The notes under the pieces are model-generated. The model worked only from the letters and a program-made list of their open reading frames with translations. It was not told where the DNA came from and ran no database searches. Positions 8,352-16,543 of a DNA stretch of 64,000 nt are shown here, in pieces. Location of the stretch: contig NZ_BSSM01000016.1 of NCBI RefSeq assembly GCF_030269125.1, forward strand, positions 124,001-188,000. Reading direction: 5' to 3'. Numbering within the stretch: position 1 is the first letter of the stretch; the number at the start of each line of letters is the position of its first letter. Source of the DNA: Streptomyces hygroscopicus subsp. hygroscopicus (lineage in GTDB: Bacteria; Actinomycetota; Actinomycetes; Streptomycetales; Streptomycetaceae). The translations under genes and the position numbers were made by a program.

Positions 8352-10070
8352 GTGACCGGAACGGAGGAGCCCGGCGTGCGGCTGCCGCAGCTGAAGTTGG
8401 ACGAGCTGCTGGAAGAGCTGCAGGCCAGGATCGACGCGGCTCGTGGTACCCGGGACCGGGTGCACAGCCTGCTGGAGGCGGTCCTCTCCGTCGGCCGCGA
8501 GCTGGAGCTGGAGCAGGTCCTGCACTCCATCGTGGAGGCCGCGGCCGCCCTGGTCGACGCCGAGTACGCGGCGCTGGGCGTCATCGGTCCCGACGGCACG
8601 ACCCTCGCCGCGTTCCACACCGTGGGCCTGTCCGAGGACCGCATCAGGGAGATCGGCCCCTTCCCCGAGGGCCACGGCATCCTCGGCGAGCTGATCCGCC
8701 ACCCGGAGCCCCTGCGCCTGTCGAAGCTGTCCGCACACCCGGCGTCGTACGGCTTCCCGCCCGGACACCCGCCGATGAACACCTTCCTCGGCGTCCCGAT
8801 CCGCGTCCGCGACCAGGTCTTCGGCAACCTGTACCTCACCGAGAAGCGCGGCGGGATCGACTTCGACGAGGAGGACGAGTCGGTCCTCGCCACGCTCGCC
8901 GTCGCCGCGGGTGTCGCCATCGACAACGCCCGCCTCTACGAGGACTCCCGGCTGCGCGAACGCTGGCTGATGGCCAACGCCGAGATCAGCCACAGCCTGA
9001 TGTCCGGCAGCGAGCGCGCCGAGGCGCTGGACCTGATCGCCGAACGCGCCCGCGAGATCACCGGCTCGGCCCTCGCCGCCGTCGCGATGCCGCTGCCGGA
9101 CACCGAGGCGCTCGGTGTGGAGATCGCCGTGGGCGCCCAGGCGGAGGCCCACCGCGGCCTCGTGCTGCCCCTCGACCACAGCCTCATGGGCCTGGCCTTC
9201 ACCACGGCCGCCCCGGTCACCAGCGACGACGTCGTCCACGACGACCGCGTCTGTCAGGAGCCACCGCGCTTCGACGGCCTCGGCCCCGCCGTCGCCGTCC
9301 CCATCGGCACCGGCGAGGGCGGCGCCCGGGGTGTGGTGCTGCTGGCGCGCGAGAGCGACCGGCCGGCCTTCTCCGACAAGGAGACCGAGAGGCTGCGGGG
9401 CTTCGCGGCGCAGGCCGCCATCGCCATGGAGCTGGCCCAGCGCCGGCAGGCCGCCCAGCAGATCGCCCTCCTGGAGGACCGCGACCGCATCGCCCGGGAC
9501 CTGCACGACCTCGCCATCCAGCGCCTGTTCGCCACCGGCATGACCCTCCAGAGCGCGGGCCGCTTCATCGAGCACCCCGAGGCCTCCGAACGGGTGCTGC
9601 GCGCCGTGGACGACCTGGACGAGACCATAAAGATCATCCGCTCGACCATCTTCGGGCTGCGCGCCCGTGAGGGCACCGCCGCCGGCGGCCTGCGCGCCCG
9701 CGTCGTCAGGGTGGCCGGCGAGGCCGCCCCGGTGCTGGGCTTCACGCCCAGCGTGCGCATGGAGGGCCTGGTCGACACCGACGTACCGGGCGAGATCGCC
9801 GACCACGTGATCGCCGTGCTCTCCGAGTCCCTCACCAACGTCGCCCGGCACGCCCGCGCCGACCGCGCCGAGGTGCTGCTCGTCACCGACGGCCGCGAGG
9901 TGCGCCTGCGGGTCCGCGACAACGGCGTCGGCATCCCCTCCGGCGGCCGCCGCAGCGGGCTGCGCAACATGGCGGAGCGCGCGGAGCGGCTCGGCGGCGG
10001 GCTCGAAGTGGGCGAGAGCGAAGGGGGCGGGGCCACACTGGAGTGGCGGGTCCCGCTGCCCTCGTCGTAG
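8352..10070 (+). CDS. GAF-domain sensor histidine kinase (DevS/OsdK-like)
   Basis: A 572-residue soluble sensor kinase. A short N-terminal helix precedes GAF 1 (about residues 50-190) and GAF 2 (about 205-370). A HisKA_3 dimerisation domain follows with the phospho-acceptor H385 in DRDRIARDLHD, and a HATPase_c domain has SLTNVARHARA and DNGVGIPSGGRRSGLRNM. This order is that of DevS/DosT of Mycobacterium and OsdK of Streptomyces coelicolor, which sense oxygen/redox through haem in a GAF domain and phosphorylate a NarL-type regulator. GTG 8352 follows a GGAGG-like site; in-frame GTGs at 8340 and 8349 are alternatives. No response regulator gene lies beside it, unlike osdK-osdR. Haem binding is not shown by the sequence. 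Confidence 0.92.
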   Translation: MTGTEEPGVRLPQLKLDELLEELQARIDAARGTRDRVHSLLEAVLSVGRELELEQVLHSIVEAAAALVDAEYAALGVIGPDGTTLAAFHTVGLSEDRIREIGPFPEGHGILGELIRHPEPLRLSKLSAHPASYGFPPGHPPMNTFLGVPIRVRDQVFGNLYLTEKRGGIDFDEEDESVLATLAVAAGVAIDNARLYEDSRLRERWLMANAEISHSLMSGSERAEALDLIAERAREITGSALAAVAMPLPDTEALGVEIAVGAQAEAHRGLVLPLDHSLMGLAFTTAAPVTSDDVVHDDRVCQEPPRFDGLGPAVAVPIGTGEGGARGVVLLARESDRPAFSDKETERLRGFAAQAAIAMELAQRRQAAQQIALLEDRDRIARDLHDLAIQRLFATGMTLQSAGRFIEHPEASERVLRAVDDLDETIKIIRSTIFGLRAREGTAAGGLRARVVRVAGEAAPVLGFTPSVRMEGLVDTDVPGEIADHVIAVLSESLTNVARHARADRAEVLLVTDGREVRLRVRDNGVGIPSGGRRSGLRNMAERAERLGGGLEVGESEGGGATLEWRVPLPSS

Positions 10071-10187
10071 GCCCGGGTCCTCCGGGACCGGCGGATACCC
10101 GGTCGGGTCCGGTCGGCCCACGTCACCGGCCGGGCGGCGACCACAGGCTGAACGTGCCACGCGGCACCAGAGCCCCTGGAGGAAGCC

Positions 10188-10889
10188 ATGGACGGCACTC
10201 CGACCACCGTGCGCGACGTGATGACCCGCAGGGTGCTCGCCCTGCGCAGCGGCGCGGGCTTCAAGGACATCGTGCAGGCGATGCACGAGTGGCGGGTGGG
10301 CGCCGTGCCGGTGCTGGACGACGCCGGACACGTCGTCGGCGTCGTCTCCGAGGCGGATCTGCTGCCCAAGGAGGAGTACCGCGAGGACGACCTCGACCGG
10401 TACGGCAGGACGCGGCACCTCGCCGAGCTGGCCAAGGCCGAGGCGGCGACCGCGGAAGAGCTGATGACCTCCCCGCCGGTCACCGTGCCCCCGGACGCCA
10501 CCCTCGGGCACGCGGCGCGCGTCATGGCCCGCGCGCGCGTCAAGCAGCTCCCGGTGGTGGACCCCGAGGGCACCCTGCTCGGCATCGTCAGCCGCTCCGA
10601 CCTGCTCAAGGTGTTCCTGCGCGGTGACGGGGACATCGCCGACGAGGTCGCCGGCGATGTCGTCGCCCGGCTCTTCGGCGCAGAAGCGGCCGGGATCCGG
10701 GTGGAGGTGCACGATGGTGTCGTGACGCTTCGCGGCCGGGTCCGGGAGACCGCCCTCGTACCGCTCGCCGCGCGCCTCGCGCGGGCCGTGCCCGGCGTGG
10801 TGGACGTGCGGTGTGCGCTGGCCGGGCCGCCGCGCCACCCGGATCTCGACCCGGACCTGCCGGACGCCGAGTCGGCCCGCACCCGCTGA
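10188..10889 (+). CDS. CBS-pair plus BON domain protein
   Basis: A 233-residue cytoplasmic protein. CBS 1 (about residues 8-65) has the sequence VVGVVSEADLLPKEE. CBS 2 (about 90-145) ends LLGIVSRSDLLKVFLR. A BON domain (about 155-220) contains VEVHDGVVTLRGRV. CBS pairs bind adenine nucleotides and act as energy or redox sensors; BON domains often mediate membrane or lipid contacts. It sits 117 bases after the GAF kinase and is followed by a small membrane protein gene, a pairing seen in OsdR/DevR-type regulons. A paralogue of the same architecture lies at 11730-12404 on the other strand. The ATG is preceded by GGAGGAAGCC. Confidence 0.92.
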   Translation: MDGTPTTVRDVMTRRVLALRSGAGFKDIVQAMHEWRVGAVPVLDDAGHVVGVVSEADLLPKEEYREDDLDRYGRTRHLAELAKAEAATAEELMTSPPVTVPPDATLGHAARVMARARVKQLPVVDPEGTLLGIVSRSDLLKVFLRGDGDIADEVAGDVVARLFGAEAAGIRVEVHDGVVTLRGRVRETALVPLAARLARAVPGVVDVRCALAGPPRHPDLDPDLPDAESARTR

Positions 10890-10922
10890 GGGGCCGCCGA
10901 CGCGCGAGAGGAGGCGGTGACG

Positions 10923-11525
10923 ATGCCACGGACACCTGCCACGACGGTCAGGCCGGTACGGCTGTGGCGGTGGCGGCGCAATCCGCTGCGGCGGCACAGT
11001 GACGTCGTCGAGGCGTGGATCGTCCTCGCCGCCTGGGTGCTCGTCCTGTTCTGCGGCGTCCTCGCCGGGCTGCTCGCGGCCCAGGCGTCCGCCGCGTCCT
11101 ACGCCGCGAGGCTCGCCCAGGTGCACCCCGTCACGGCGGTCCTCACCGACCAGGCCGCCCCGACCCCGGCCGCCGGCACCGGCTACGACGACGGACGCGT
11201 GTGGGCCACGGTGCGCTGGACCGACCCGGACGGCTCGGTGCACACCGACCGGGCGAAGGTCGTGCCCGGCGTCCCCGCCGGAAGCAGCGTCACGGTCTGG
11301 GCCAACCACGCCGACCACGTCGTCGCCCCGCCCGTCACCGGAGCCTCGGCCGACCTCCAGGCGGCCCTCACCGGCGTCCTCGTCGGCCCCTCGGCCGGCG
11401 CGGCGGTCTGGTGCGCGGGCTGGCTGGTGCGCAACCGGCTCATCCGGCGCCGGATGGCCGAGTGGGACGAGGAGTGGAAGCAGATAGGCCCGCGCTGGGG
11501 GAACCTCAGCGGAGGCCGGGGCTGA
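10923..11525 (+). CDS. Rv1733c-like two-helix membrane protein
   Basis: A 200-residue membrane protein resembling the dormancy antigen Rv1733c. It begins with a basic RRNPLRRHSDVVEAW segment, then TM 1 (about 31-58, IVLAAWVLVLFCGVLAGLLAA). An extracellular loop with TVRWTDPDGSVHTDRAKV follows, then TM 2 (about 146-168), and a basic/acidic tail. ATG 10923 is chosen because AGGAGG at 10909-10914 is eight bases upstream, whereas GTG 10917 would be only two bases from it. Its function is not known in any species; the DevR-linked Mycobacterium homologue is induced in hypoxia. Its 3' end is duplicated in the following spacer. Confidence 0.85.
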   Translation: MPRTPATTVRPVRLWRWRRNPLRRHSDVVEAWIVLAAWVLVLFCGVLAGLLAAQASAASYAARLAQVHPVTAVLTDQAAPTPAAGTGYDDGRVWATVRWTDPDGSVHTDRAKVVPGVPAGSSVTVWANHADHVVAPPVTGASADLQAALTGVLVGPSAGAAVWCAGWLVRNRLIRRRMAEWDEEWKQIGPRWGNLSGGRG

Positions 11526-11622
11526 AGGACGGCCGCGGCCCCGGGGGCGGCTCGGGTGCGACGAGGACGCCGGGGCTGAAGGGTGGCTGCGGCCCCGGGT
11601 GCGACTCGGGGGTGGCCGCGGT
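11515..11622. repeat. 54-bp imperfect direct repeat overlapping a gene end
   Basis: Two copies, 11515-11568 and 11569-11622, both begin gccggggctgaag and continue with cgcggccccggg and then a ctcggg block. The first copy includes the last codons and stop of the Rv1733c-like gene. A shorter G-rich degenerate third copy follows to about 11645. The repeat fills the gap between convergent genes. Confidence 0.7.
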
Positions 11623-11729
11623 CTCGGGTGCGGCTCGGGTGTGGTGACCGGGGCGGCTACGGTGCCGGGCGCTACGGAGTCCGGTGCAGGGGCCTACCAG
11701 GGCCCTGCGGAGTACGGCGGCCACGGCGC

Positions 11730-12404
11730 TCAGCCCTCCGCCAGATGACAGTCCACCCCCACCACGCCCTCCACCCCCCGCACCATCCGCACCGCGAGCG
11801 GGATCCGCGTCCCGTCCGCGACCTTCCCCGTCAGCGTCACCACCCCGTCGACCACGACGACGTGCAGCGGCTCGACCGGCGCCGGGAACAGCACGTCCAG
11901 CACCTCGCGCCGGATCTCGTCGGCCAGCTCGCGGTCCTCGCGCAGGAACACCTTGAGCAGATCGCCCCGGCTGACCACGCCCTCCAGCACGCCCTCCGCC
12001 GTCACCACCGGCAGCCGCTTGACGCGCTTGAGCGCCATGATGCGCGCCGCCTCGGCGAGCGTGGCGTCGGCGTGCACGCTGATCGCGGGCGTGCTCATCA
12101 CCTCCTCCGCGGTCACCGCCCCGGCCTTGGCCAGGTCGCCCAGCCGGCGCCGCTGGGTCATCCGGTCGGGATCGCTGTCCCGGAACTCCTCCTTGGGCAG
12201 CAGATCCGCCTCGGAGACCACGCCGACCACGCGGCCGTCGCCCTCCAGCACCGGCAGGGCGCTGACGTTCCACTGCTCCATCCGCGCCACGATGTCCTTG
12301 AACAGGGCCGTACGCCCCACCGCCACCACGGCGCGCGTCATCACGTCGCCCACCCGGTGGGGGCTGCCGGTCGACGGCTCCTCCCCGGGCGGCCGGGCGG
12401 TCAC
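11730..12404 (-). CDS. CBS-pair plus BON domain protein (second copy)
   Basis: A 224-residue paralogue of the 10188 gene with the same order: CBS 1 with VVGVVSEADLLPKEEF, CBS 2 with LEGVVSRGDLLKVFLRED, and a BON domain with HVVVVDGVVTLTGKV. The start is a GTG at 12404 that overlaps the stop of the upstream cyclic-nucleotide-domain gene (GTGA), which implies translational coupling. It probably works with that protein as a nucleotide-sensing pair; this is inference from the overlap. The alternative of a much longer frame running upstream on this strand is rejected as antisense noise. Confidence 0.9.
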   Translation of the reverse strand: MTARPPGEEPSTGSPHRVGDVMTRAVVAVGRTALFKDIVARMEQWNVSALPVLEGDGRVVGVVSEADLLPKEEFRDSDPDRMTQRRRLGDLAKAGAVTAEEVMSTPAISVHADATLAEAARIMALKRVKRLPVVTAEGVLEGVVSRGDLLKVFLREDRELADEIRREVLDVLFPAPVEPLHVVVVDGVVTLTGKVADGTRIPLAVRMVRGVEGVVGVDCHLAEG

Positions 12405-12859
12405 TCGGCGCTCCCGCTGCCGTAGGGGGCGTAGAGGTCGAGCAGCCGGACGCGGGAGGCGTGCAGCCGCTGGGCGACCACGCGGCCGACCCAGAGGGCG
12501 ATCGCCCGCCCGAACTCCGGGTCCTCGTCGCACAGGGCGAGCACGGAGCCGGCGTCGAACTCCCAGGCCCGCACGGGGCTCATCGCCTCGGCACCCAGCT
12601 GCCAGATGTGCGGCGGGAAGTGCCAGGACCAGCCGACCAGTTCGCCGTGGCCGAGGGTCTCGATGACGGCGGGGCGGCGGCCGGGCACGCGCAGGTCCAG
12701 GGCGACGGTGCCGGTGCGCACGATCCAGAAGCGGTCGGCGCGCCGCCCCTCCTCGAAGAGCCGCGTGCCGGCCTCGAAGGAGACCTCGCGGGCGAGGTTC
12801 ATCAGGCGATCGCGCTGCGGGGGTTCGAGCGCCGTGGTCATGGTGGTGGCGGAGGTCAT
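12401..12859 (-). CDS. Cyclic nucleotide-binding domain protein without DNA-binding domain
   Basis: A 152-residue single CNB (Crp-like) beta-barrel. Visible family strings are VSFEAGTRLFEEGRRADRFWIVRTGTVAL and IETLGHGELVGWSW, followed by helices to the C-terminus. No helix-turn-helix follows, so it is not a CRP regulator in itself. The phosphate-binding cassette GE-x(n)-R-A is not clearly conserved, so cAMP binding is uncertain. The ATG is preceded by GGAAGGGAG. It overlaps the CBS/BON gene by four bases and is probably the first gene of a two-gene operon. Similar proteins accompany CBS proteins in other Streptomyces stress loci. Confidence 0.88.
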   Translation of the reverse strand: MTSATTMTTALEPPQRDRLMNLAREVSFEAGTRLFEEGRRADRFWIVRTGTVALDLRVPGRRPAVIETLGHGELVGWSWHFPPHIWQLGAEAMSPVRAWEFDAGSVLALCDEDPEFGRAIALWVGRVVAQRLHASRVRLLDLYAPYGSGSAE

Positions 12860-13368
12860 CGCACCGGCTCCCTTCCTGGGGTGGTGTTCCCAGCGTGGGT
12901 GCGAGCGCCCGGCGCCGCCACAGGTCGCCCGGACCCGGCGCGGGGACTTTCGGCCCACGTACGGGCTCATGGACGGGCTCAGGCGCGGGCGGCGCGGGTG
13001 CGGACGCGAGGGGACACGCGGGCTTCCCGCACCACCCGGGCATCCGGGTACGCGTACTGCGGACGGGGGAGCCGGGCGGGCACGGATCAGGGCGGGAAGG
13101 GCCACCCGCTTCTCGCGGATCCTGATTGCGCGGTGCGCGGCTGCCGGCCGCTCCTCCGCGTCTCGATCGGCTCTTCCCGCCACTCCCCAGCACATCACGG
13201 GATCCGTCGGCGCACCAGTGCCGTCCGGCACCGGGACGCCCCGGCAAGAGGGCCGGACGGCCCCATCCACGCGGCGCTCCGATGACGCACCATGGAGGAC
13301 AAGCGTAGGGGGACGAAAACACGCAAACCCGTCAAGGGGGCGTGGAGCGGAGAAGAGAGGCTGAGAGC
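12860..13368. other. 509-bp divergent spacer without recognisable gene
   Basis: This gap lies between the start of the cyclic-nucleotide-domain gene and the start of the small protein at 13369. Open frames in it are short, arginine/proline/glycine rich and lack ribosome sites. It must hold the promoters of both flanking transcripts. No convincing -35/-10 pair, dyad or repeat was seen. Confidence 0.5.
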
Positions 13369-13662
13369 ATGGTCTTCGCATCGTGGACCACCCCCGGGGT
13401 CTTCACCGGCCGGGGCGGCGCCCGCACCGTCGAGGCGGGCATCCTCACCGGCGACCTGACCGTCCACACCACCTGGGACGGCCGCAAGGCCGATGTGTCG
13501 GTGCAGTACAGCGGCACCTCCCAGTGGTTCACGCTCAGCGGCAGCCCGGTGCTCTGCCACTCCGAGCGCGGCAGCCGTGACCTGCACCAGGAGGTGGTCG
13601 AGTCGATCAGGGCCGGCGCCGAGGCGACCGTCCCGCGGGCGCACCAGACCGCCACCTCCTAG
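13369..13662 (+). CDS. Small conserved hypothetical protein
   Basis: A 98-residue... 97-residue class protein starting MVFASWTTPGVFTG and ending HQTATS, not assigned to a named family here. It is predicted soluble, beta-rich (LTVHTTWDGRKADVSVQYSGT) and ends in an amphipathic helix (DLHQEVVESIRAGAEATV). Codon use matches its neighbours and the gene ends eight bases from the convergent STAS gene, which supports reality. ATG 13369 is preferred over GTG 13342 because the extension is charged and low-complexity. It resembles small Streptomyces proteins found near stress-regulator genes, but no function can be given. Confidence 0.7.
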   Translation: MVFASWTTPGVFTGRGGARTVEAGILTGDLTVHTTWDGRKADVSVQYSGTSQWFTLSGSPVLCHSERGSRDLHQEVVESIRAGAEATVPRAHQTATS

Positions 13663-13670
13663 CGGCCGCG

Positions 13671-14042
13671 TCAGGCGTCCAGCGCCGCCTCCACGCTCGG
13701 ATAGCAGCCGATCAGGCCGGTGAGCCCGACCATCTCCAGGGTGCGCAGCACCGGTCTGCGCACCCCGGCCAGGCGCAGCCAGCCGGCCGGCTCATGGGCC
13801 TGGTGGGCGGCGATGAGGACGTTGATGCCGCTGGAGTCCATGAACCCGACCCCGGCGAGGTCGGCGACCGTGCGGGGCACGTCCACGGCGTCCGCGGGCA
13901 TCAGCGCGCGCCGCAGCGTGCCCGCGGTCCGGTGGTCGACCTCACCGGTCACGGTCACGACGACGGCCCCGTCGAGCGGGGCGCGGTCGACCGTCAGCCC
14001 GTCCGGTTCCAGTGGTTCGTCGGTGCTCGCACTGTCTGTCAC
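13671..14042 (-). CDS. STAS-domain anti-sigma factor antagonist
   Basis: A 123-residue SpoIIAA/RsbV-like protein. The STAS fold is recognisable from VVVTVTGEVDHRTAGTLRRAL, VADLAGVGFMDSSGINVL and the C-terminal helix. The serine in MDSSGIN is at the position phosphorylated by anti-sigma kinases in RsbV/BldG. Such proteins free sigma factors of the SigB class from an RsbW-like kinase when dephosphorylated. The partner kinase is not in this part of the window; the phosphatases at 43101 and 45529 are possible but unproven partners. It is convergent with the small protein at 13369. Confidence 0.9.
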   Translation of the reverse strand: MTDSASTDEPLEPDGLTVDRAPLDGAVVVTVTGEVDHRTAGTLRRALMPADAVDVPRTVADLAGVGFMDSSGINVLIAAHQAHEPAGWLRLAGVRRPVLRTLEMVGLTGLIGCYPSVEAALDA

Positions 14043-14108
14043 ACGTACCTCGGCCTGTTCGAAGGTCCCTGTCCCACGGTCTCCGAAGGTCCCTGGCCGG
14101 ACCCCCGT

Positions 14109-15041
14109 TCACCGGCCGCCTGCCCCGGATTCCCGCGACGATGCCGGACCACTGCCTCCCGGCAGCGGCTCCCGGCGCTCCAGCCATTCCCGCGGCACGG
14201 CCGCCACGCCGGTGCGCGCGGCCACGATGCCGCCGGCGATGGCGCACGTGGTGTCGACGTCGCCGAACCCCTCCGCCGTGCTCCACAGGGCGGACACCAG
14301 GTCGTCGGGATGGCGGGCCGCGCACCACACGGCGAAGGGCACCGTGTCGCCGGCGCGGATCCGCTGCCCGTTGCCGAGCAGGTCCGAGGCGCGCCACGGC
14401 TCGGTGGCGAAGGGGACCTCGGCGGCGCGGGCCAGCCCGTCCCGGACCGCGCCGTCGGGAGTCAGGGCCACCACCTCGGCGACGGTCAGCGAACCCCGCG
14501 CGGACAGCGCGGCCGCGACGGCGACGGCGACCGCTCCGGCCACGCCCTCGGGGTGGGCGTGGGTGACCTCCGCGGAGCGCCCGGCCTCCGCCACGACCCG
14601 CGGGAGGCTGCCGTGGAAGAACGCGCCCAGCGGCGCCACCCGCATGGCCGCGCCGTTGCCGAGACTGCCCTCCCCGCCGAACAGCTCCCGCGCGAACTCC
14701 CGCCACTGACCGGGGAGTTCGCGCAGCCGGGGCAGCAACTGGTGCATGCCGTGGCCGTAACCGCGCGCGGGATCGGCGGCATAGCCGAGCGCGAAGGCCA
14801 GGGCCAGCTCGCGCGGGCGTACCTCGCCGTGTTCGTCCAGCACCCGCAGCAGGGCGAGGGCCATCGCCGTGTCGTCGGTCCAGTGCCACGGCGACTCCTC
14901 GGGGGTGCGCCGGTCGCGTATCTCCCGCAGGGCGCGGCGGGGTTCACGGAAGAGCGGGAACCAGCGTTCGCCGAAGGCGTCGCCGAGCGCCAGGCCCTCC
15001 AGGCTGCGGCGGGCGGCGGCCCGGTCCGTGGTCGCGGTCAT
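14109..15041 (-). CDS. ADP-ribosylglycohydrolase family protein
   Basis: A 310-residue ADP-ribosylglycohydrolase (DraG/ARH) family enzyme, which hydrolyses ADP-ribose from proteins or related conjugates with two magnesium ions. The family start SLEGLALGDAFGERWF, the metal motif WTDDTAMALALLRVL, the central GYGHGM and GNGAAMRVAPLGAF, and the late metal motif FGDVDTTCAIAGGIVAAR are all intact. The start MTATTDRAAARRSL is chosen because CGAGGGAGAATC lies upstream; the longer open frame is antisense to the neighbours. It is downstream of the M56 peptidase on the same strand with 23 bases between, so co-transcription is likely. The target protein is unknown. Confidence 0.93.
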   Translation of the reverse strand: MTATTDRAAARRSLEGLALGDAFGERWFPLFREPRRALREIRDRRTPEESPWHWTDDTAMALALLRVLDEHGEVRPRELALAFALGYAADPARGYGHGMHQLLPRLRELPGQWREFARELFGGEGSLGNGAAMRVAPLGAFFHGSLPRVVAEAGRSAEVTHAHPEGVAGAVAVAVAAALSARGSLTVAEVVALTPDGAVRDGLARAAEVPFATEPWRASDLLGNGQRIRAGDTVPFAVWCAARHPDDLVSALWSTAEGFGDVDTTCAIAGGIVAARTGVAAVPREWLERREPLPGGSGPASSRESGAGGR

Positions 15042-15064
15042 GGTCGACGATTCTCCCTCGCGGG

Positions 15065-16000
15065 TCACAGCGGAGCGGCGGTGCGCAGCAGGAACAGCAG
15101 GGTGAGTGCCGAGTTGGCCGAGAACATCGCCGACAGGGCGGCGCCGGTGGCCGCGGTCCACACCGCGAGGCCGGCCGCCGTGAACAGGGACGGCCAGGCG
15201 CGCGCCGCCGGGGCCGGTCCCAGCAGGGCGGCGACCCGGCGGGGGAGCGGGCCGGGCGCGGCGAGCGCGGGCAGCGTCGGCGCGGGCGCCGGCCGGGCGG
15301 AGGCCAGCGCCGCCCGGCCGATCGCGTGGGCCACGGCCCTGCGGCTGCCCACGGCCCGCGCGGCGTCCTCGTCGGCCCACCGTTCCGCCGCGTACGCCAC
15401 CGCCGTGCGCAGCGGCAGCAGGAACGGGTTGGCGCAGGCGGCCAGTTGCACCAGCAGCAGATGACGGTGGTGCCGGGCGGCGAGATGGGCCCGCTCGTGT
15501 GCGAACAGCGCGCGCCGCTCCCGGGAGGCCAGGGCCCCGAGCATGCCCGTGGACACCACGACCCTCTCCCGCCGCCCGCCCGGCAGCGCGTAGGCGTACG
15601 GCACCGGGTCCGGCAGCACCGCCACCTCCGTGCGCGGTAACCCGGCGAGCGCGCGGTGGGCCCGCCGCCGTACCCGCACATGACGCGTCAGCGTACGGCA
15701 GCCCGCGGCGACGACCGCGAGCAGCGCGGGAATCGCGGCCTTGCCCGCGATCTCGTGCCGGGGCACGCTTTCGCGCACCTCCGGGTCCGACCAGCCGTCC
15801 GGCAGCGGATTGCCCGGGAGCTGGGCGGTGCCGACCACCATCAGCAGCGCCAGGCAGACCGTGCTGCACAGCGCCATCACGGTGGACACCGACGTCAGCA
15901 GCACGGTCGCGGTGCGCGGGTGCAGCCGCTGCTCGGCCAGCCGGGCGATCGGCCAGGCGGTCAGCGGCAGGACCAGGGGCAGGAAGACGAAGATTCCCAT
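15065..16000 (-). CDS. M56-family membrane metallopeptidase (BlaR1/MecR1-like)
   Basis: A 311-residue integral membrane peptidase. Two N-terminal helices (about 2-20 and 32-58), the zinc motif HERAH at 168-172 within SRERRALFAHERAHL, a further helix near 180-200 and a C-terminal hydrophobic segment are visible. It lacks the extracellular penicillin-binding sensor domain of true BlaR1, so a beta-lactam signal is not implied. In the family the protease cleaves or inactivates the BlaI repressor encoded just upstream; here the genes are six bases apart. The pair probably senses an envelope signal and relieves repression at the operator at 16480. Confidence 0.92.
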   Translation of the reverse strand: MGIFVFLPLVLPLTAWPIARLAEQRLHPRTATVLLTSVSTVMALCSTVCLALLMVVGTAQLPGNPLPDGWSDPEVRESVPRHEIAGKAAIPALLAVVAAGCRTLTRHVRVRRRAHRALAGLPRTEVAVLPDPVPYAYALPGGRRERVVVSTGMLGALASRERRALFAHERAHLAARHHRHLLLVQLAACANPFLLPLRTAVAYAAERWADEDAARAVGSRRAVAHAIGRAALASARPAPAPTLPALAAPGPLPRRVAALLGPAPAARAWPSLFTAAGLAVWTAATGAALSAMFSANSALTLLFLLRTAAPL

Positions 16001-16006
16001 GCGCGT

Positions 16007-16384
16007 TCAGCCGTCGCCGGATTCCAGCAGTTCGCGCAGCAGTCGCTCGTCGCCCTCCGGCAGCGCGGTGATGAAGCTGGCGAGCACCGCCCGCCGGTCC
16101 TGCTCCCCGTCCAGGACCCGGCGCATCTTCAGCGCGGCGAGCCCCGCCTCGTCCGCGGCCGGCAGCCATACGAAGGAGCGCCCCTCGCGCCTGCGGGTGA
16201 CGGCGTTCTTCGCCAGCAGCCGGCCGAGGACCGTCATCACGGTCGTGTAGGCGAGCCCGGCGGCCAGATGGTCCCGCACCCAGCCCGCGGTCACCGGACC
16301 GCCGGCCTCGTGCAGCGCCCCGAGCACCCGTGTCTCCAACGCCCCCTGCGCCCTGCGCCGACGGTGCGCGTCCGGCTCCGCCAC
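16007..16384 (-). CDS. BlaI/MecI-family transcriptional repressor
   Basis: A 125-residue winged-helix repressor. The N-terminal DNA-binding part reads LETRVLGALHEAGGPVTAGWVRDHLAAGLAYTTVMTVLGRLLAKNAVTRRREGRSFVWLP, with the typical AYTTVMTVLGRL recognition helix. The C-terminal helices (DRRAVLASFITALPEGDERLLRELL) form the dimer/cleavage region. It is the first gene of an operon with the M56 peptidase and is followed by the ADP-ribosylglycohydrolase. It diverges from a TerD gene across an operator-like dyad, so it likely controls both directions. Confidence 0.94.
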   Translation of the reverse strand: MAEPDAHRRRRAQGALETRVLGALHEAGGPVTAGWVRDHLAAGLAYTTVMTVLGRLLAKNAVTRRREGRSFVWLPAADEAGLAALKMRRVLDGEQDRRAVLASFITALPEGDERLLRELLESGDG

Positions 16385-16479
16385 CCGCGATCTCCCTTCC
16401 AGCCCGCCGCTTCCCTGCCCCGACCCCTCGTTGCCGAAGGAGCGTCACATCGTACCGAGCGGAGATGCGCCCTCATCCT

Positions 16480-16495
16480 TCTACAGTGTTGTAGA
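16480..16495. promoter_or_regulatory. BlaI-type operator between blaI-like and terD-like genes
   Basis: The dyad TCTACA-gtgt-TGTAGA matches the TACA/TGTA core recognised by BlaI/MecI-type repressors. It lies 96 bases before the repressor start and 49 bases before the TerD start. A possible -10 hexamer TAGATT overlaps its right arm on the plus strand, and TAGAAG its left arm on the minus strand, as expected for a site that shuts both promoters. Confidence 0.75.
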
Positions 16496-16543
16496 TTCAC
16501 ATCGGCGAACCGGTGAGGGCGACGAGACCAAGGGAGCGGACCC

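Noticed and set aside
10071..10187. GGTCC/GGACC-rich stretch as a DevR/OsdR box
   Set aside because: The words do not form a convincing spaced dyad, and I cannot recall the Streptomyces consensus well enough to call a site.
8052..11318. Open frame of over 1,000 codons antisense to the kinase and CBS gene
   Set aside because: It crosses three real genes and a perfect hairpin and has no recognisable domain. It is a shadow frame of high-G+C coding DNA.
12860..13368. Small plus- and minus-strand frames in the spacer
   Set aside because: They lack ribosome sites and protein-like composition, and no motif is recognisable.
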